The position numbers were made by a program, and so were the translations under genes. Below, one piece after another: positions 20,390 through 29,539 of a stretch of 64,000 bases of DNA. The DNA is from VRUE01 sp963816785. Lineage in GTDB: Bacteria > Actinomycetota > Thermoleophilia > Solirubrobacterales > 70-9. A model generated the notes under the pieces. That model saw only the letters and a list, made by a program, of their open reading frames with translations, made no database searches and was not told where the DNA came from. The stretch is taken from positions 372,001-436,000 of the forward strand of contig CAWFLL010000004.1 of the NCBI GenBank assembly GCA_963816785.1, read 5' to 3'. The first letter of the stretch is position 1; every line of letters starts with the position of its first letter.

Positions 20390-21404
20390 ATGATGCCGCC
20401 GGTGACGCCCGACCAGCGACGCAGCGCCGCCCTCCTGCTCTGGCCGAGCCCCGGGGCGAGCATCGAGGACTCGGCACTGGCCGCCGCCGCGGAGCCCTTC
20501 GCGGCACTGGCGCGGGCCCGCTGCCCGACCAGGCTCGCCCAGGCGCTCGCGTTCAAGCGGGGCCGGGCCGGGTGGAGTCGGAGCGTGGTCGAGCCGCTGC
20601 TCGCGGCCCGCCGGGCGGCGCTGGGCGATGGCGCCGACGGCGAGCCGCGGGTCCTGGTCAGGGTCGACGAGTTCCCGCACGCGCGGGCCTTCGACCCCTC
20701 CGGGCCGTTCGGGACCGACCGCTTCCGGCGCTTCCACGCGGTCCTCGCCGAGGCGGGCGTCCCCTACCTGCTGGCGATCACCCCGCGCGTCTCCCGCGAG
20801 TACCTCGACCCCGGGGTCGAGGAGTCGAGGTCGATCGACGACGCCGAGATCGAGGTGCTGCGCGAGCTGGCCGACGAGCGGCGTCGTCTTCGGCCTCCAC
20901 GGCCTCGACCACCGCACCCGCCACGCCTCCCCCCGGCGCCACTCCGAGCTCACCGGCCTCGCCCCCGCCGACGCCGCCGCGCGGGTCGACGCCGCCCGTC
21001 GGAGCTTCACCGACCTCGGCCTCGAGACGCCGGTCTTCGTCCCGCCCTTCAACCGCTTCGACGCCGGCCAGTACGACCTGCTCGCCGAGCGCTTCGAGGT
21101 CGTCTGCGGCGGCCCGAGAGCATCCGCCTGCTCGGCTTCAGCCCGACCCCGGCCTGGCGCGGCGATGCCGTCTACCTGCCCTCCTACCCGCCGCTGTACG
21201 GGCGCGCGGCGGAGGTCGCCGACGAGGTCGAGCGCCTGACGTGCGGAGGAGGCGGCGCTGTGGGCGCCGGTCACCCTCCACTGGGGCTGGGAGCTGGAGG
21301 ACGACCTCGCCGCCCTGCGGCGGCTCTGCCGGGCGCTCGAGGGCCGCGCCACCGATTGGGGGGATTTCCTCGCCGCGGTCGCGGCCAGCCGCGCCGCCGC
21401 CTAG
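20390..21404 (+). CDS. DUF2334-type polysaccharide deacetylase-like protein
   Basis: Putative metal-dependent deacetylase acting on polysaccharide. The family-defining VLVRVDEFPHARAFD stretch is followed by PYLLAITPRVS, IEVLRELADE, and, after a frame change near 20880, VFGLHGLDHRTRHASPRRHS with metal-ligand histidines, ETPVFVPPFNRFDAGQYDLL, and VYLPSYPPLYGRA. The C-terminus (LHWGWELEDDLAALRRL) follows more changes near 21115 and 21245. Start is one of two adjacent ATG codons at 20390/20393, 27 bases from the divergent nucleotidyltransferase. Likely modifies the cell-surface glycan, but its location (no clear signal peptide) is uncertain. Confidence 0.7.
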
Positions 21405-22581
21405 CTATCCGGCCAGCGCCGGCGCTTCGGCGAGGCTCTCGCGCAGCGCCGCCGACCACCCGCTCCAGGCGCTCCTCGCCGAGGTGCGGGTAGAGCGGCA
21501 GGGTCAGCTGGGTGCGGGCGACGCCGCTCGCAGCGCGGCAGGCTCTGCTCGCCGCGACCGTAGGCGGTGAACTCGTTGATCGACGGGTAGAGGACGCTGG
21601 TCTGGACCCCGTGGCGCTCGTTCAGGATCTGGCGGACCGGGTCGCGCAGCTCGGCGTCCTCGAACATCACCGGCATCACGTAGCAGGAGCTGGCCCCGAC
21701 CTGCTCGTCGCTGTAGGGGACGACGATGCCCTCGACGTCGGCGAGCAGCTCGCGGTAGCGGCGGGTCAGGCGGCGGCGCTCTCGATGTCGGCGCCGAGGC
21801 CGGGGAGCCGGGCCGAGAGCAGCGCGGCGCGCGGCTCGTCGAGGCGGTAGTTGTAGCCGACCTCGACCACGTCGTAGCCCATCGCGTGGCCGCGGTGGCG
21901 GTCCCAGGTGCCGGTGGTCATCGCGTGCGAGCGGAGGCTCCGCGCCAGCTCGGCGACACGCGCCGTCGTCGGTCGCCAGCAGCCCTCCCTCGCCGCAGGA
22001 GAGGATCTTGTTGGAGAAGAAGCTGAAGGTCCCGGCGAGGCCGTGGGTGCCGAGCTTGCGCTCCGATCCCGGCAGGGAGGCGTCGGGGCTGTGGGCGGCG
22101 TCCTCGATCAGCGCCAGGCCGCGATCCTCGCAGAGCGCCCGTCAGCGCCTCCAGCGGGGCCGCGTAGCCGCCGTAGTGGACCGCGCAGACGGCCTTGGTC
22201 CGGTCGGTGATCCGGGCCTCGACGTCGGCCGGGTCGATCCCGAGGTCCTCCTGCCCGACGACCTCGGCCAGCACCGGGGTGCCGCCGCAGTAGCGGACCG
22301 CGGCGGCGGAGGCGATGAAGGTGATCCCGGGGACGATCACCTCGTCCCCGGGCCCGATCCCGGCGGCGAGGTAGGCGAGGTGAAGCGCCGCCGTGCAGCT
22401 GCTCGTCGCGACCGCGTGCTCGACCCCGAGGTGGGCGCGCGAACTCGCTCTCGAAGGCCTCGATCCGCGGGCCCATCGTCAGCCAGCCCGAGCGCAGGGT
22501 CTCGGCGACCGCCTCGACCTGGGCCTCCTCGAGGCGCACGTCGAAGACGGGGATGCGCTCGATCTCATCGGGGGCGCTCAT
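21405..22581 (-). CDS. DegT/DnrJ/EryC1/StrS PLP aminotransferase, frame-broken
   Basis: PLP enzyme making an amino-sugar nucleotide. N-terminus RIPVFDVRLEEAQVEAVAET and RSGWLTMGPRIEAFESEFA are diagnostic. Then come VIVPGITFIASAAAVRYCGG and ITDRTKAVCAVHYGGYAAPL. The lysine-bearing FSFFSNK-type segment is recoverable in another frame near 22010. The C-terminus has VMFEDAELRDPVRQILNERH, VQTSVLYPSINEFTAYG and a final RESLAEAPALAG. At least five frame changes. ATG at 22581. Stop at 21405-21407, directly beside the deacetylase's stop. Confidence 0.85.
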
Positions 22582-22659
22582 CGTCCCGCCTGATTCAAGC
22601 AGCGGCCGCGCAACCCTGCCCGCTCGGGCGGTTCCGGCGCTTCGCCATACTTTCGGCCG

Positions 22660-23835
22660 GTGAAAGGCAGCGGCCTCAAGCTGCATCGCGGTGCTCGCGA
22701 TCGCGATGACGGTCGTGTTCGTCATCGGCGTGCTCGCCGCCGTCGATGCGATCAACCTGCCGGGCAACCTGGCGTGAGTCCCTGGGCCTGACCGAGAAGA
22801 CGCCGAACCCGCCCTGCCGCCTCGGCCTCTACCGCAACAGCCCGAAGTCGCCGCCGGCCCCGGCCGGCCGCTGGCGCTTCGAACCGGAAACGCCGCGAAC
22901 CCAGATCGAGGCGAGCGCGATCGCGATCGGGCCGGTGATCTACGTCACCGGCGGCAGCCCGCCCGGCAACCTGCACCGGGTCACCGCCTTCGACACCCGG
23001 ACCAGGAAGTGGAGCGACCCGACCTCGCTCCCGACCGGGCTCAACCACAGCCAGGTGGCGACCCACGACGGCAAGCTCTACCTGGCCGGCGGCTACCTCG
23101 ACGGCGAAGATCCGACCGCGAACGTCTGGCAATACGACCCCGAGACGGACCGTTGGACCCAGCTCCCCGACCTGCTGCAGCCGAGCGCCGCCGGGGCGGT
23201 GGTGGCGATCGGCGACAAGCTCTACGTCGCCGAGCGGCGCCCCGCAGACCTTCGACGTCAGCGGCCCGATCACCCCCTACAGCGCCCTCGCAGGTCTACG
23301 ACTTCGAGACCGAAGAATGGTCATACGGCGCGCCGATCCCGCACCCCCGCCACCACGTCGGCGCCGCGGCCCTCGGCGGCAAGCTCTACGTCGTCGGAGG
23401 CCGAGGCGTGATCGGAGGCCCCAACGAAGAAGACCGCTCGCTCGACACCTTCGAACGCTACGACCCTGCCACCAACAGCTGGGCGAGCCTCCCCCGCATC
23501 CCGTTCGGCGCCGCCTCGCCAAGGCCTGGTCGCGATCGACGGCAGGCTCGTCGCCGTCGGCGGCGATGACCAGAGCAACTGGGAGGACGGCGAAGGCTGG
23601 GTGACGCCGAGCGCCTGGTCCTTCAACCCGGAGACGAACCGCTGGACCCGGCTCCCAGACATGGCCTTCGAACGGCGCGCGCGGCGGCGTCGCGGCGACC
23701 AACGGCCGCATCTATGCGCTCGGCGGCAGCTACTGCCCCGGCCTGAAGACGAACGGCCCGGTCGGCACCCACACCGTCGAGTCGCTTCCGGTCTCTGCGC
23801 TCAACCGGAGCGAAGCGCCTGGGCGGCGCGGCTGA
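22660..23835 (+). CDS. Membrane-anchored kelch-repeat protein, frame-broken
   Basis: Predicted extracytoplasmic beta-propeller. The N-terminus (GTG 22660) gives one hydrophobic helix, IAVLAIAMTVVFVIGVLAAV, after a one-base change near 22684. The kelch domain follows: AIAIGPVIYVTGGSPPGNLH, QVATHDGKLYLAGGYLDGED, NVWQYDPETDRWTQLPDL, AAALGGKLYVVGGRG, FERYDPATNSWASLPRIPF, RLVAVGGDD, WSFNPETNRWTRLPDM. The repeated pattern of a GG pair, then YDPxTxxW, defines kelch units; about five or six are visible. Frame changes near 22770, 23235, 23290, 23520 and 23690. Function not inferable; kelch propellers bind proteins or sugars, or form galactose-oxidase-type enzymes. Confidence 0.75.
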
Positions 23836-25063
23836 TTGCGAGCGCGAACCCGGCCGCGATCACCGGCACCAGGACCAGCTCCAGCCGGTAGCCCTGGGGG
23901 TTGTTCGCAATCAGCAGCAGGACGACGCAGCCGAGGATCGCCCCGTGCTCCACGTGCCAGAAGCCGTCGCCGCGGGCCCGGCGAAGAACAACCAGGGCTA
24001 TCGCTGCAGAGGCGACGACGACGACGAGATAGAGGAGAGGGCCGAGAATCCCGATCTCGAGCGGGTAGGTGAGATTTCCTTCGACCGTCTCCCACAGCTG
24101 GCGAGGGTAGCCGTCCAGCACGGCGCCCCAGCTGGAATCCCGCGGCACGTCGTAGCCGTTGAGGATGTAGGCGAGGTTCTCCCGGACAGGTGCCCCGCCC
24201 AGGAACAGTGCCGGCAGGGCGGCCGCCGCTCCGCCGGCGAGGATCGCGGCGTTGCGCCGGCGGGTCTCGGGCCGCCGCCACTGGGCGACGGCGAGCCAGG
24301 CTGCCGCGATGCCGAGGACCATGGTCGCGTCGCGGGTTACTGAGAGGGCCAGCATCGCGCTCGCCCATAGTGGAAGCCAGCGCAAGCCGCGATCGACGAC
24401 GAGGACCAGCGCGAACAGCCCGAACGACTCGAGCAGGACTCCCCACGAGTCGACGAACTGGCCGAAGGACCAACGGTAGAGCGGCGGCAACAGCAGGCAG
24501 GCGACCGCGGCGAGCACGCTGGTCGAGACCGAGAAGCGGCGGCGCAGGAGGAGGAACAGCACCACCCCGATCAACGCGTAGCCGATCATCGACACGGTCT
24601 TGACCGCGGTCGCGACCTCCTGACCCGTGAGCGCGCCGACCACTATTGCCAGGCCCGGCACCAGCCAGCGTCGCTCGTAAAACTGGGAGCTGTAGCGCTG
24701 CCATTCGGGGTCGAGCACGCGGAACTCGCCCTCGGGGACGTCCTCGATCTCGGCGGTTTCGCGCGCCTCGGAGCTGTTGAAGACCTCACGCATCGCCGCG
24801 GCGTGCGACTCGCCTTCCAGCTCCCGCGCCTGTACCTCGTAGAAGAGACCGTCGGAGTTGGGGTTGCCCGGCAGGATCAGGCCGGGCAGGGCAAACAGCA
24901 GTCCCAGCCCGACCAGGATCAGGGCGGCGCGCCGATCGGAGAGCCGCTCAAGCGCGTCGAGGACCTCTCCGAGCCTGGCCGCCCCGCCGTTGACGAGCTC
25001 CCTACCCTGGTTCGCGCCGCGGCACAAGCACCACGCGCTTGAACTCGGCGACGAGGACGCCAT
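23801..25063 (-). CDS. Polytopic membrane protein, GT-C glycosyltransferase-like
   Basis: About 420 residues with roughly 9-10 predicted helices (for example ALILVGLGLLFALPGLILPG, VSMIGYALIGVVLFLLLRRR, ILGCVVLLLIANNPQGYRL). The first external loop carries NPNSDGLFYEVQARELEGE, resembling the acidic first-loop motif of GT-C enzymes that use polyprenyl-phosphate sugars. That assignment is weak and based on topology. The frame is open from 25063, inside the MaoC gene (62-base overlap); no better start is visible, so a lost base near the junction is possible. The 3' end overlaps the convergent kelch gene by about 35 bases. Confidence 0.6.
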   Translation of the reverse strand: MASSSPSSSAWCLCRGANQGRELVNGGAARLGEVLDALERLSDRRAALILVGLGLLFALPGLILPGNPNSDGLFYEVQARELEGESHAAAMREVFNSSEARETAEIEDVPEGEFRVLDPEWQRYSSQFYERRWLVPGLAIVVGALTGQEVATAVKTVSMIGYALIGVVLFLLLRRRFSVSTSVLAAVACLLLPPLYRWSFGQFVDSWGVLLESFGLFALVLVVDRGLRWLPLWASAMLALSVTRDATMVLGIAAAWLAVAQWRRPETRRRNAAILAGGAAAALPALFLGGAPVRENLAYILNGYDVPRDSSWGAVLDGYPRQLWETVEGNLTYPLEIGILGPLLYLVVVVASAAIALVVLRRARGDGFWHVEHGAILGCVVLLLIANNPQGYRLELVLVPVIAAGFALAISRAAQALRSG

Positions 25064-25517
25064 CCTGGTTGAGCGCCCGGGTGTGGACCTTGACGACGCC
25101 GCGGTCGGGCTTCGAGCTCGACGGCTTCACTTCGAGCACCTCGGACTCGACGAACAGCGTGTCGCCGTGGAAGACCGGGTTCGGATGGCTCAGTTCTTCG
25201 GTGGCCAGGTTGGCGATCGCCTTGCCGGAGACGTCGGAAACCGTCATCCCGAAGATCAGCGAGTAGACGTAGGGCCCGGCGACGACGTTGCGGCCCTGCT
25301 GGGACTCCTTCGCGTAGACGTCGTTGAGATGGAGCGGGTGGTGGTTCATCGTCAGCAGGCAGAAGAGGTGGTCCTCGGCCTCGGTCACGGTCTTCGCCGG
25401 CCAGTGCCTGTAGACGGCGCCGACCTCGAACTCCTCGAGGTAGCGGCCGTAGGCGTGGGCGCCCGACGCCTCGCGCTCGGCCTGGTCGGTGATCAACTCG
25501 TACTCCTGCTCGCTCAT
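25002..25517 (-). CDS. MaoC-family (R)-hydratase
   Basis: Hot-dog-fold acyl-CoA hydratase, 171 residues. The motif region GRYLEEFEVGAVYRHWPAKT, then TVTEAEDHLFCLLTMNHHPL and HLNDVYAKESQQGRNVVAGP, is the double-length-type MaoC pattern, and HPNPVFHGDTLFVESEVLEV follows. Actinobacterial relatives sit beside a CitE/malyl-CoA-lyase-like aldolase and an acyl-CoA dehydrogenase; both families occur in this window (46.1 and 42.9 kb) but not adjacent. Role inferred as hydration of a branched or dicarboxylic enoyl-CoA. ATG at 25517, frame intact. Confidence 0.88.
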   Translation of the reverse strand: MSEQEYELITDQAEREASGAHAYGRYLEEFEVGAVYRHWPAKTVTEAEDHLFCLLTMNHHPLHLNDVYAKESQQGRNVVAGPYVYSLIFGMTVSDVSGKAIANLATEELSHPNPVFHGDTLFVESEVLEVKPSSSKPDRGVVKVHTRALNQDGVLVAEFKRVVLVPRREPG

Positions 25518-25617
25518 CTGTTCTCCGGGTCTCCTCTTGGGTTTGACGGCCGCGGATGCTATCCGCGCGCGGTCCGCCGCGAAGTCAGCCGCTCCGCCAG
25601 ATAGGCTTTCCGGCGAA

Positions 25618-26157
25618 ATGGAGCGGAAACAACTGATTCGCTACGGGTTCTGGGCCGTGCTGGCGGTCCTCGCGGCCGTGCTCCTGATCTCGCTTATCGA
25701 CAACGGCGGCGACGATTCCTCAAGCTCCGAAACGGCCGCCGCCGAGATCGTCAGCGTCGACGAATTGCGCGAAAAGGCGACCGAACAGGAAGAACCGATC
25801 TACTGGGCGGGTGAGCAGGAGGGCACCGAAATCGAGTTCAGCCAGCCCGAGCCGGGCCGCACCTATGTCCGCTACCTGACCGGCGACGTTGAAGCTGGTG
25901 ACCCTAACGTCGAGTTCCTCACGGTCGGGAGCTATGAATTCCCCGACGCCGCAAAGGCCCTCAAAACGCAGAGCAAGGAGCCAAACGGGGTCCTCGCCTC
26001 TGCACCAAGTGGCGGCGTCGTCTACTTCAACACCGAGCGCCCGCAGAGCGTCTACCTCGCCTACCCCGGCGAGGATGTCCAGATCGAGGTTTACGACCCA
26101 AATCCGAAGCGGTCTCTGGGCCTGGTCTCATCAGGCTTGATCGTTCCGGTGGGTTGA
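25618..26157 (+). CDS. Membrane-anchored hypothetical protein
   Basis: About 179 residues. One N-terminal helix (FWAVLAVLAAVLLISLI) is followed by a short Asp/Ser linker (NGGDDSSSSETAAAE) and an extracytoplasmic domain (IYWAGEQEGTEIEFSQPEPG, RTYVRYLTGDVEAGDPNVEF, GGVVYFNTERPQSVYLAYPG). I do not recognise the domain by name; the same pattern of anchor, acidic linker and small domain is common in actinobacterial cell-surface proteins of unknown role. ATG at 25618 chosen over the longer frame because it directly precedes the helix. Divergent from MaoC. Confidence 0.8.
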   Translation: MERKQLIRYGFWAVLAVLAAVLLISLIDNGGDDSSSSETAAAEIVSVDELREKATEQEEPIYWAGEQEGTEIEFSQPEPGRTYVRYLTGDVEAGDPNVEFLTVGSYEFPDAAKALKTQSKEPNGVLASAPSGGVVYFNTERPQSVYLAYPGEDVQIEVYDPNPKRSLGLVSSGLIVPVG

Positions 26158-26172
26158 TCCAGGCGGCCTGAA

Positions 26173-27000
26173 CTAAGAGCCCTTTTTCCAGAAGACACCG
26201 GCCGAATCGATGCCATGGATCTCCTCCTCGATCCCATGCTCGGCCCGGTAATCAGACACGGCTTCGCGGCACGACGCTAGGTGGTAGTCGTCGATGATCG
26301 TGTAGCCCCCCGTCGAAAGCCCAGGGTAGAGATTCGTGATCGCGTCCATTGTCGACTCGTACATATCCCCGTCGAGCCTGATCAATGCCCAGCGCCGATC
26401 GGCCACCGAGGGAAGGGTGTCTCGAAACCACCCCTTCAGGAACTTGACCTGATCGTCCAGGAGCCCGTATCGGCGAAAGTTCTCCTGAACTTCCTCGATC
26501 GAAATCTTCAACGCTTCGATGCTCTCGTAGGAGATCTCGCCATCCGATGGATAGCGCGCTCGATCGGCGGGCGGAAGGCCTTCGAACGAGTCAGCGACCC
26601 AGACAATGCGGTCATCGACCCCTCGCGCCTTAAGGACCGCCCGCATCAGAATCGTCGCCCCCCCTCTCCACACGCCCGTTTCGATCAGATCGCCCGGCAC
26701 TCCACGCGCGAGCACATCATCCACACAGAAATGGAGACTGTCGAGTCGCTTTCGACCGATCATCGTCTGTGCGAATATCGGCCAGTCAAGCCCCTCTTCG
26801 CGGGCCTCCCCAGGAGCGGGCACAACGCGCATCGGCACTAGGTCTTTCCATCTCAGTAGCCGACCGACCATGCGACTGAACATGGTCCATCCCCCATATC
26901 CGCCGAGATCGGTCTCGCCGTAAAGGGTATGCGTCAGCGCTCGCTTCACAAGGTCGATGTAGGCGTCGGAAAGCCCGCCTTGATTGAGGTTCTCGCTCAC
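26173..27000 (-). CDS. TylF/macrocin-type SAM-dependent O-methyltransferase
   Basis: Methylates a hydroxyl of a sugar. 275 residues, with the family's conserved stretches: LIETGVWRGGATILMRAVLK (SAM-binding loop), VADSFEGLPPADRARYP, LIRLDGDMYESTMDAITNLY and TGGYTIIDDYHLASCREAV. The DGD and DDYH acids are the metal ligands in TylF-type enzymes. Next to glycosyltransferases and a flippase, so it probably decorates the surface glycan. First gene of the less GC-rich block; frame intact. Confidence 0.9.
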   Translation of the reverse strand: MSENLNQGGLSDAYIDLVKRALTHTLYGETDLGGYGGWTMFSRMVGRLLRWKDLVPMRVVPAPGEAREEGLDWPIFAQTMIGRKRLDSLHFCVDDVLARGVPGDLIETGVWRGGATILMRAVLKARGVDDRIVWVADSFEGLPPADRARYPSDGEISYESIEALKISIEEVQENFRRYGLLDDQVKFLKGWFRDTLPSVADRRWALIRLDGDMYESTMDAITNLYPGLSTGGYTIIDDYHLASCREAVSDYRAEHGIEEEIHGIDSAGVFWKKGS

Positions 27001-27049
27001 TCCGACAAGTCTAGTCTGGCCCTCAGGCGGTGGAATAACCTCCAGGCGA

Positions 27050-28537
27050 ATGAAGGAGGCTGACCAAGCAGCGGGCCCGGTCCATGACGACGTGCTGCGA
27101 TCTGCCCAGACCGGGCCGATGGTGGTCCGAGGGGGTGTCGTTCGCGGAGCGGGTTACCTCATCGGAATCGCAATTCAGGCTGCGATCTCAGTCTTTCTTC
27201 TTCGATACCTGGGCGTCGTCGAGTTCGGTCAGTTCGTAACCGTGGTCTCGCTGATCGCTATCGTCGGCAGCATCAGCGACGCCGGACTTGGGGCGATAGG
27301 GGCGCGTGAGCTTACTCTCCGTTCTGATCCCAAGGACCGGGAACGCTTACTGGGCAACCTCATCAGCGCCCGCATCATCCTGACGCCAGTCGGGGTTGCG
27401 GGCGCAACCCTTTTCGCGATCATTGCCGGATACGACCACACGCTTGTCCTGGGCACGATCATCGCAGGCGTTGGACTCGTCTTAGTCAGCATTCAGATGA
27501 CGATGCTGCTTCCGATCTTTGTCGATCTTCGCATCGTCAAGATGACCGGGTTCGAGATCGCACGGCAGGTCATCTCAATGATCGGAATAGTAGCTCTCGT
27601 TGTCGTGGGAGCGTCACTGCTTCCCTTTTTCGCAGTTCAAATTCCCGCAGGTCTGTTCCTCCTGGTCGTAACGCCCATCGCATTGCGACCCATCCGGGGA
27701 TTTCGCCCTCGCTTCGACCGTGCGGAGTGGCAAATGCTGTTTAGGGAGACCTTGCCGGTCGCTATCTCGCTCACGATGAACGCAATCTATCTCCGTGTCT
27801 TGGTGATCTTGATGTCGCTTCTGGCGTCCGCAGAGGCCACTGGTTTGTATGCAACCTCATTCCGGATCTTTGAGCTCGCGTTCGGGATCCCCAGTCTCGT
27901 GCTTGTCATTGCCCTTCCGGTGCTGACCGCAGCCGGAGAGGACGAAGGTCGATTCGCCTACGTGATCCAGAAGATGATTGAAGCTGGACTCATCGCGGGC
28001 CTGTTCCTGGCGCTGATGGTTGCGATCCTTGCCGAACCCGCTATTCAGATCCTCGGAGGAGACGAATACGAGGGCGCCGCATCCTTGCTTCGCATCCAGG
28101 CATTCGCCCTGATCCCGGTCTTCCTTGGTCAGATCTGCCAGCTCGGCCTTATCTCAATCCACCGACAGATCGCCACGACGATCGCGAATGCAGTCGGCCT
28201 CATCGTCGTCATCGCGCTTGGCGTCGCCTTCATCAACCAGTGGGGCGCCACTGGAGCGGCTGTCACCGCCGTTATCGCGGAGAGCGCCCTTGCCGCCGCG
28301 ATGCTCGCCCTCTTTTCGACGGCACGGCATTGGCCGGACTTCGGATTTGTTTGGAAGCTTGCTCTCGCAGGCGGCCTGGCTGCAGCGAGCCTGCTGATTC
28401 CAGCCGTTCCCCCAGCTGCCGACGCGGTGATCGCAGCGGCAGTGTTCGCGGTCGTGATCTGGACGACAAAAGCGATACCCGATGAGGTTCTCCACGCCTG
28501 GAGGTTCCGCGAAGCCACTCCAGACGCCCCGCCATGA
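27050..28537 (+). CDS. Second Wzx-like polysaccharide flippase
   Basis: Polytopic MOP-superfamily exporter (about 495 residues, about 14 helices). N-terminus MVVRGGVVRGAGYLIGIAIQ and FLLRYLGVVEFGQFVTVVSL; the mid-protein GLYATSFRIFELAFGIPSLV and LGGDEYEGAASLLRIQAFAL match the family's later half. ATG at 27050 preferred over the longer open frame from 26984 because the upstream 22 residues are not family-like. It diverges from the TylF gene with only 49 bases between. It is the second flippase in the window, suggesting a second glycan type. Confidence 0.88.
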   Translation: MKEADQAAGPVHDDVLRSAQTGPMVVRGGVVRGAGYLIGIAIQAAISVFLLRYLGVVEFGQFVTVVSLIAIVGSISDAGLGAIGARELTLRSDPKDRERLLGNLISARIILTPVGVAGATLFAIIAGYDHTLVLGTIIAGVGLVLVSIQMTMLLPIFVDLRIVKMTGFEIARQVISMIGIVALVVVGASLLPFFAVQIPAGLFLLVVTPIALRPIRGFRPRFDRAEWQMLFRETLPVAISLTMNAIYLRVLVILMSLLASAEATGLYATSFRIFELAFGIPSLVLVIALPVLTAAGEDEGRFAYVIQKMIEAGLIAGLFLALMVAILAEPAIQILGGDEYEGAASLLRIQAFALIPVFLGQICQLGLISIHRQIATTIANAVGLIVVIALGVAFINQWGATGAAVTAVIAESALAAAMLALFSTARHWPDFGFVWKLALAGGLAAASLLIPAVPPAADAVIAAAVFAVVIWTTKAIPDEVLHAWRFREATPDAPP

Positions 28538-28555
28538 TGCTGTACAGAAGCTGCC

Positions 28556-29494
28556 CTATCGTGCGCGTCGGCGCTCGTACTCGCGAACCAACTCGAAGCG
28601 GCGTCGCATGGAGGAAAGCCAACCCATAGCCCGTGCGGTTGCCGTCCGATCCGCAACTCTTGCTGGCAGATGCCTACCATGACGGAGTCCGCGGAATCTC
28701 CCCGTCAACGGCACAAGCGATCGCAATACGAAGCAATCCAGTAAGCCGACCCACAACTCCGTCGCTATCCAGGTCATACCTACTCTCCATCGACCGAGCA
28801 TGTAGCCCCGACTCCATGAGGAGATAGCTACCTGCCGGACCGTGCGTAACCCAAGGGTCGAGGAACCCAAGTGGTCGGCACATGCCTCCGGAGCGAGTGC
28901 ACAAGTCCATCCCGCAGCTCGAATGCGCAACGCGAGATCGACGTCCTCGCAGTAGGCAAACAGCTCCTCGTCGAAACCGTCGACGTCCTCAAGAACCGAG
29001 CGCCGAAATGCCGCTGCGCCTCCAGACGGACCAAGCAGCGCGGTTGAGTGTTCTCCGAGTTGGGCAAGTGGACAGCCGGACATGAACGCAAAATGTGCGA
29101 GACCGCGGTCGATCTCGACTCCCGCCGAATCGATTATGTCCGTCCCATCCACAAGCAACACGCCGGCGACCATCCCGATGCCTTCGTTCCCCAACGGTGT
29201 TGCTATCCCATCGAGAAATCCCTTACGGACAACCGCGTCGTTGTTGAGCAGCACAACGGTGTCGGCGGTGCCTGCCGCTATGCCCTGGTTGACAGCTCTT
29301 CCGAATCCAAGATTTTCACTTAGACGAACAAGTTTCACTGAGGGGAATTGCCGTTGAATCATTTCCGGTGTTCCATCTGATGATCCGTTGTCAACGACAA
29401 TGGCATTGTGATTTGCGTCTTCTTCGATCAACGCACTTAGGCAACGCGCAAGAACCCTTGCTCCATTCCAGGTGGGAATTACTACATCGATCAT
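28556..29494 (-). CDS. Family 2 glycosyltransferase (rhamnosyltransferase-like)
   Basis: GT-A enzyme of the dTDP-rhamnosyl/WbbL branch. IDVVIPTWNGARVLARCLSA, AIVVDNGSSDGTPEMI, the metal site VVLLNNDAVVRKGFLDGIAT, LLGPSGGAAAFRRSVLEDV and FDEELFAYCEDVDLALRIR in order. The last stretch, with its ED pair, contains the likely catalytic base. 312 residues, frame intact. Convergent with the flippase (18 bases apart) and upstream in order of nothing but spacing of 45 bases to the next GT4, so it is likely in the same transcript. Confidence 0.9.
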   Translation of the reverse strand: MIDVVIPTWNGARVLARCLSALIEEDANHNAIVVDNGSSDGTPEMIQRQFPSVKLVRLSENLGFGRAVNQGIAAGTADTVVLLNNDAVVRKGFLDGIATPLGNEGIGMVAGVLLVDGTDIIDSAGVEIDRGLAHFAFMSGCPLAQLGEHSTALLGPSGGAAAFRRSVLEDVDGFDEELFAYCEDVDLALRIRAAGWTCALAPEACADHLGSSTLGLRTVRQVAISSWSRGYMLGRWRVGMTWIATELWVGLLDCFVLRSLVPLTGRFRGLRHGRHLPARVADRTATARAMGWLSSMRRRFELVREYERRRAR

Positions 29495-29539
29495 TTGGCG
29501 TCCGGACTATCGGCCCTTATGGCCACGTGAAGCTTCAAG

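Noticed and set aside
19082..21493. 803-residue plus-strand open frame
   Set aside because: Its first 1.3 kb is the antisense of the glycosyltransferase and nucleotidyltransferase genes. Only the part from 20390 carries deacetylase motifs.
22660..22779. Separate about 39-residue single-helix peptide (ending at TGA near 22777)
   Set aside because: More likely the membrane anchor of the kelch protein split by a one-base change, since the kelch frame has no start of its own and continues at once.
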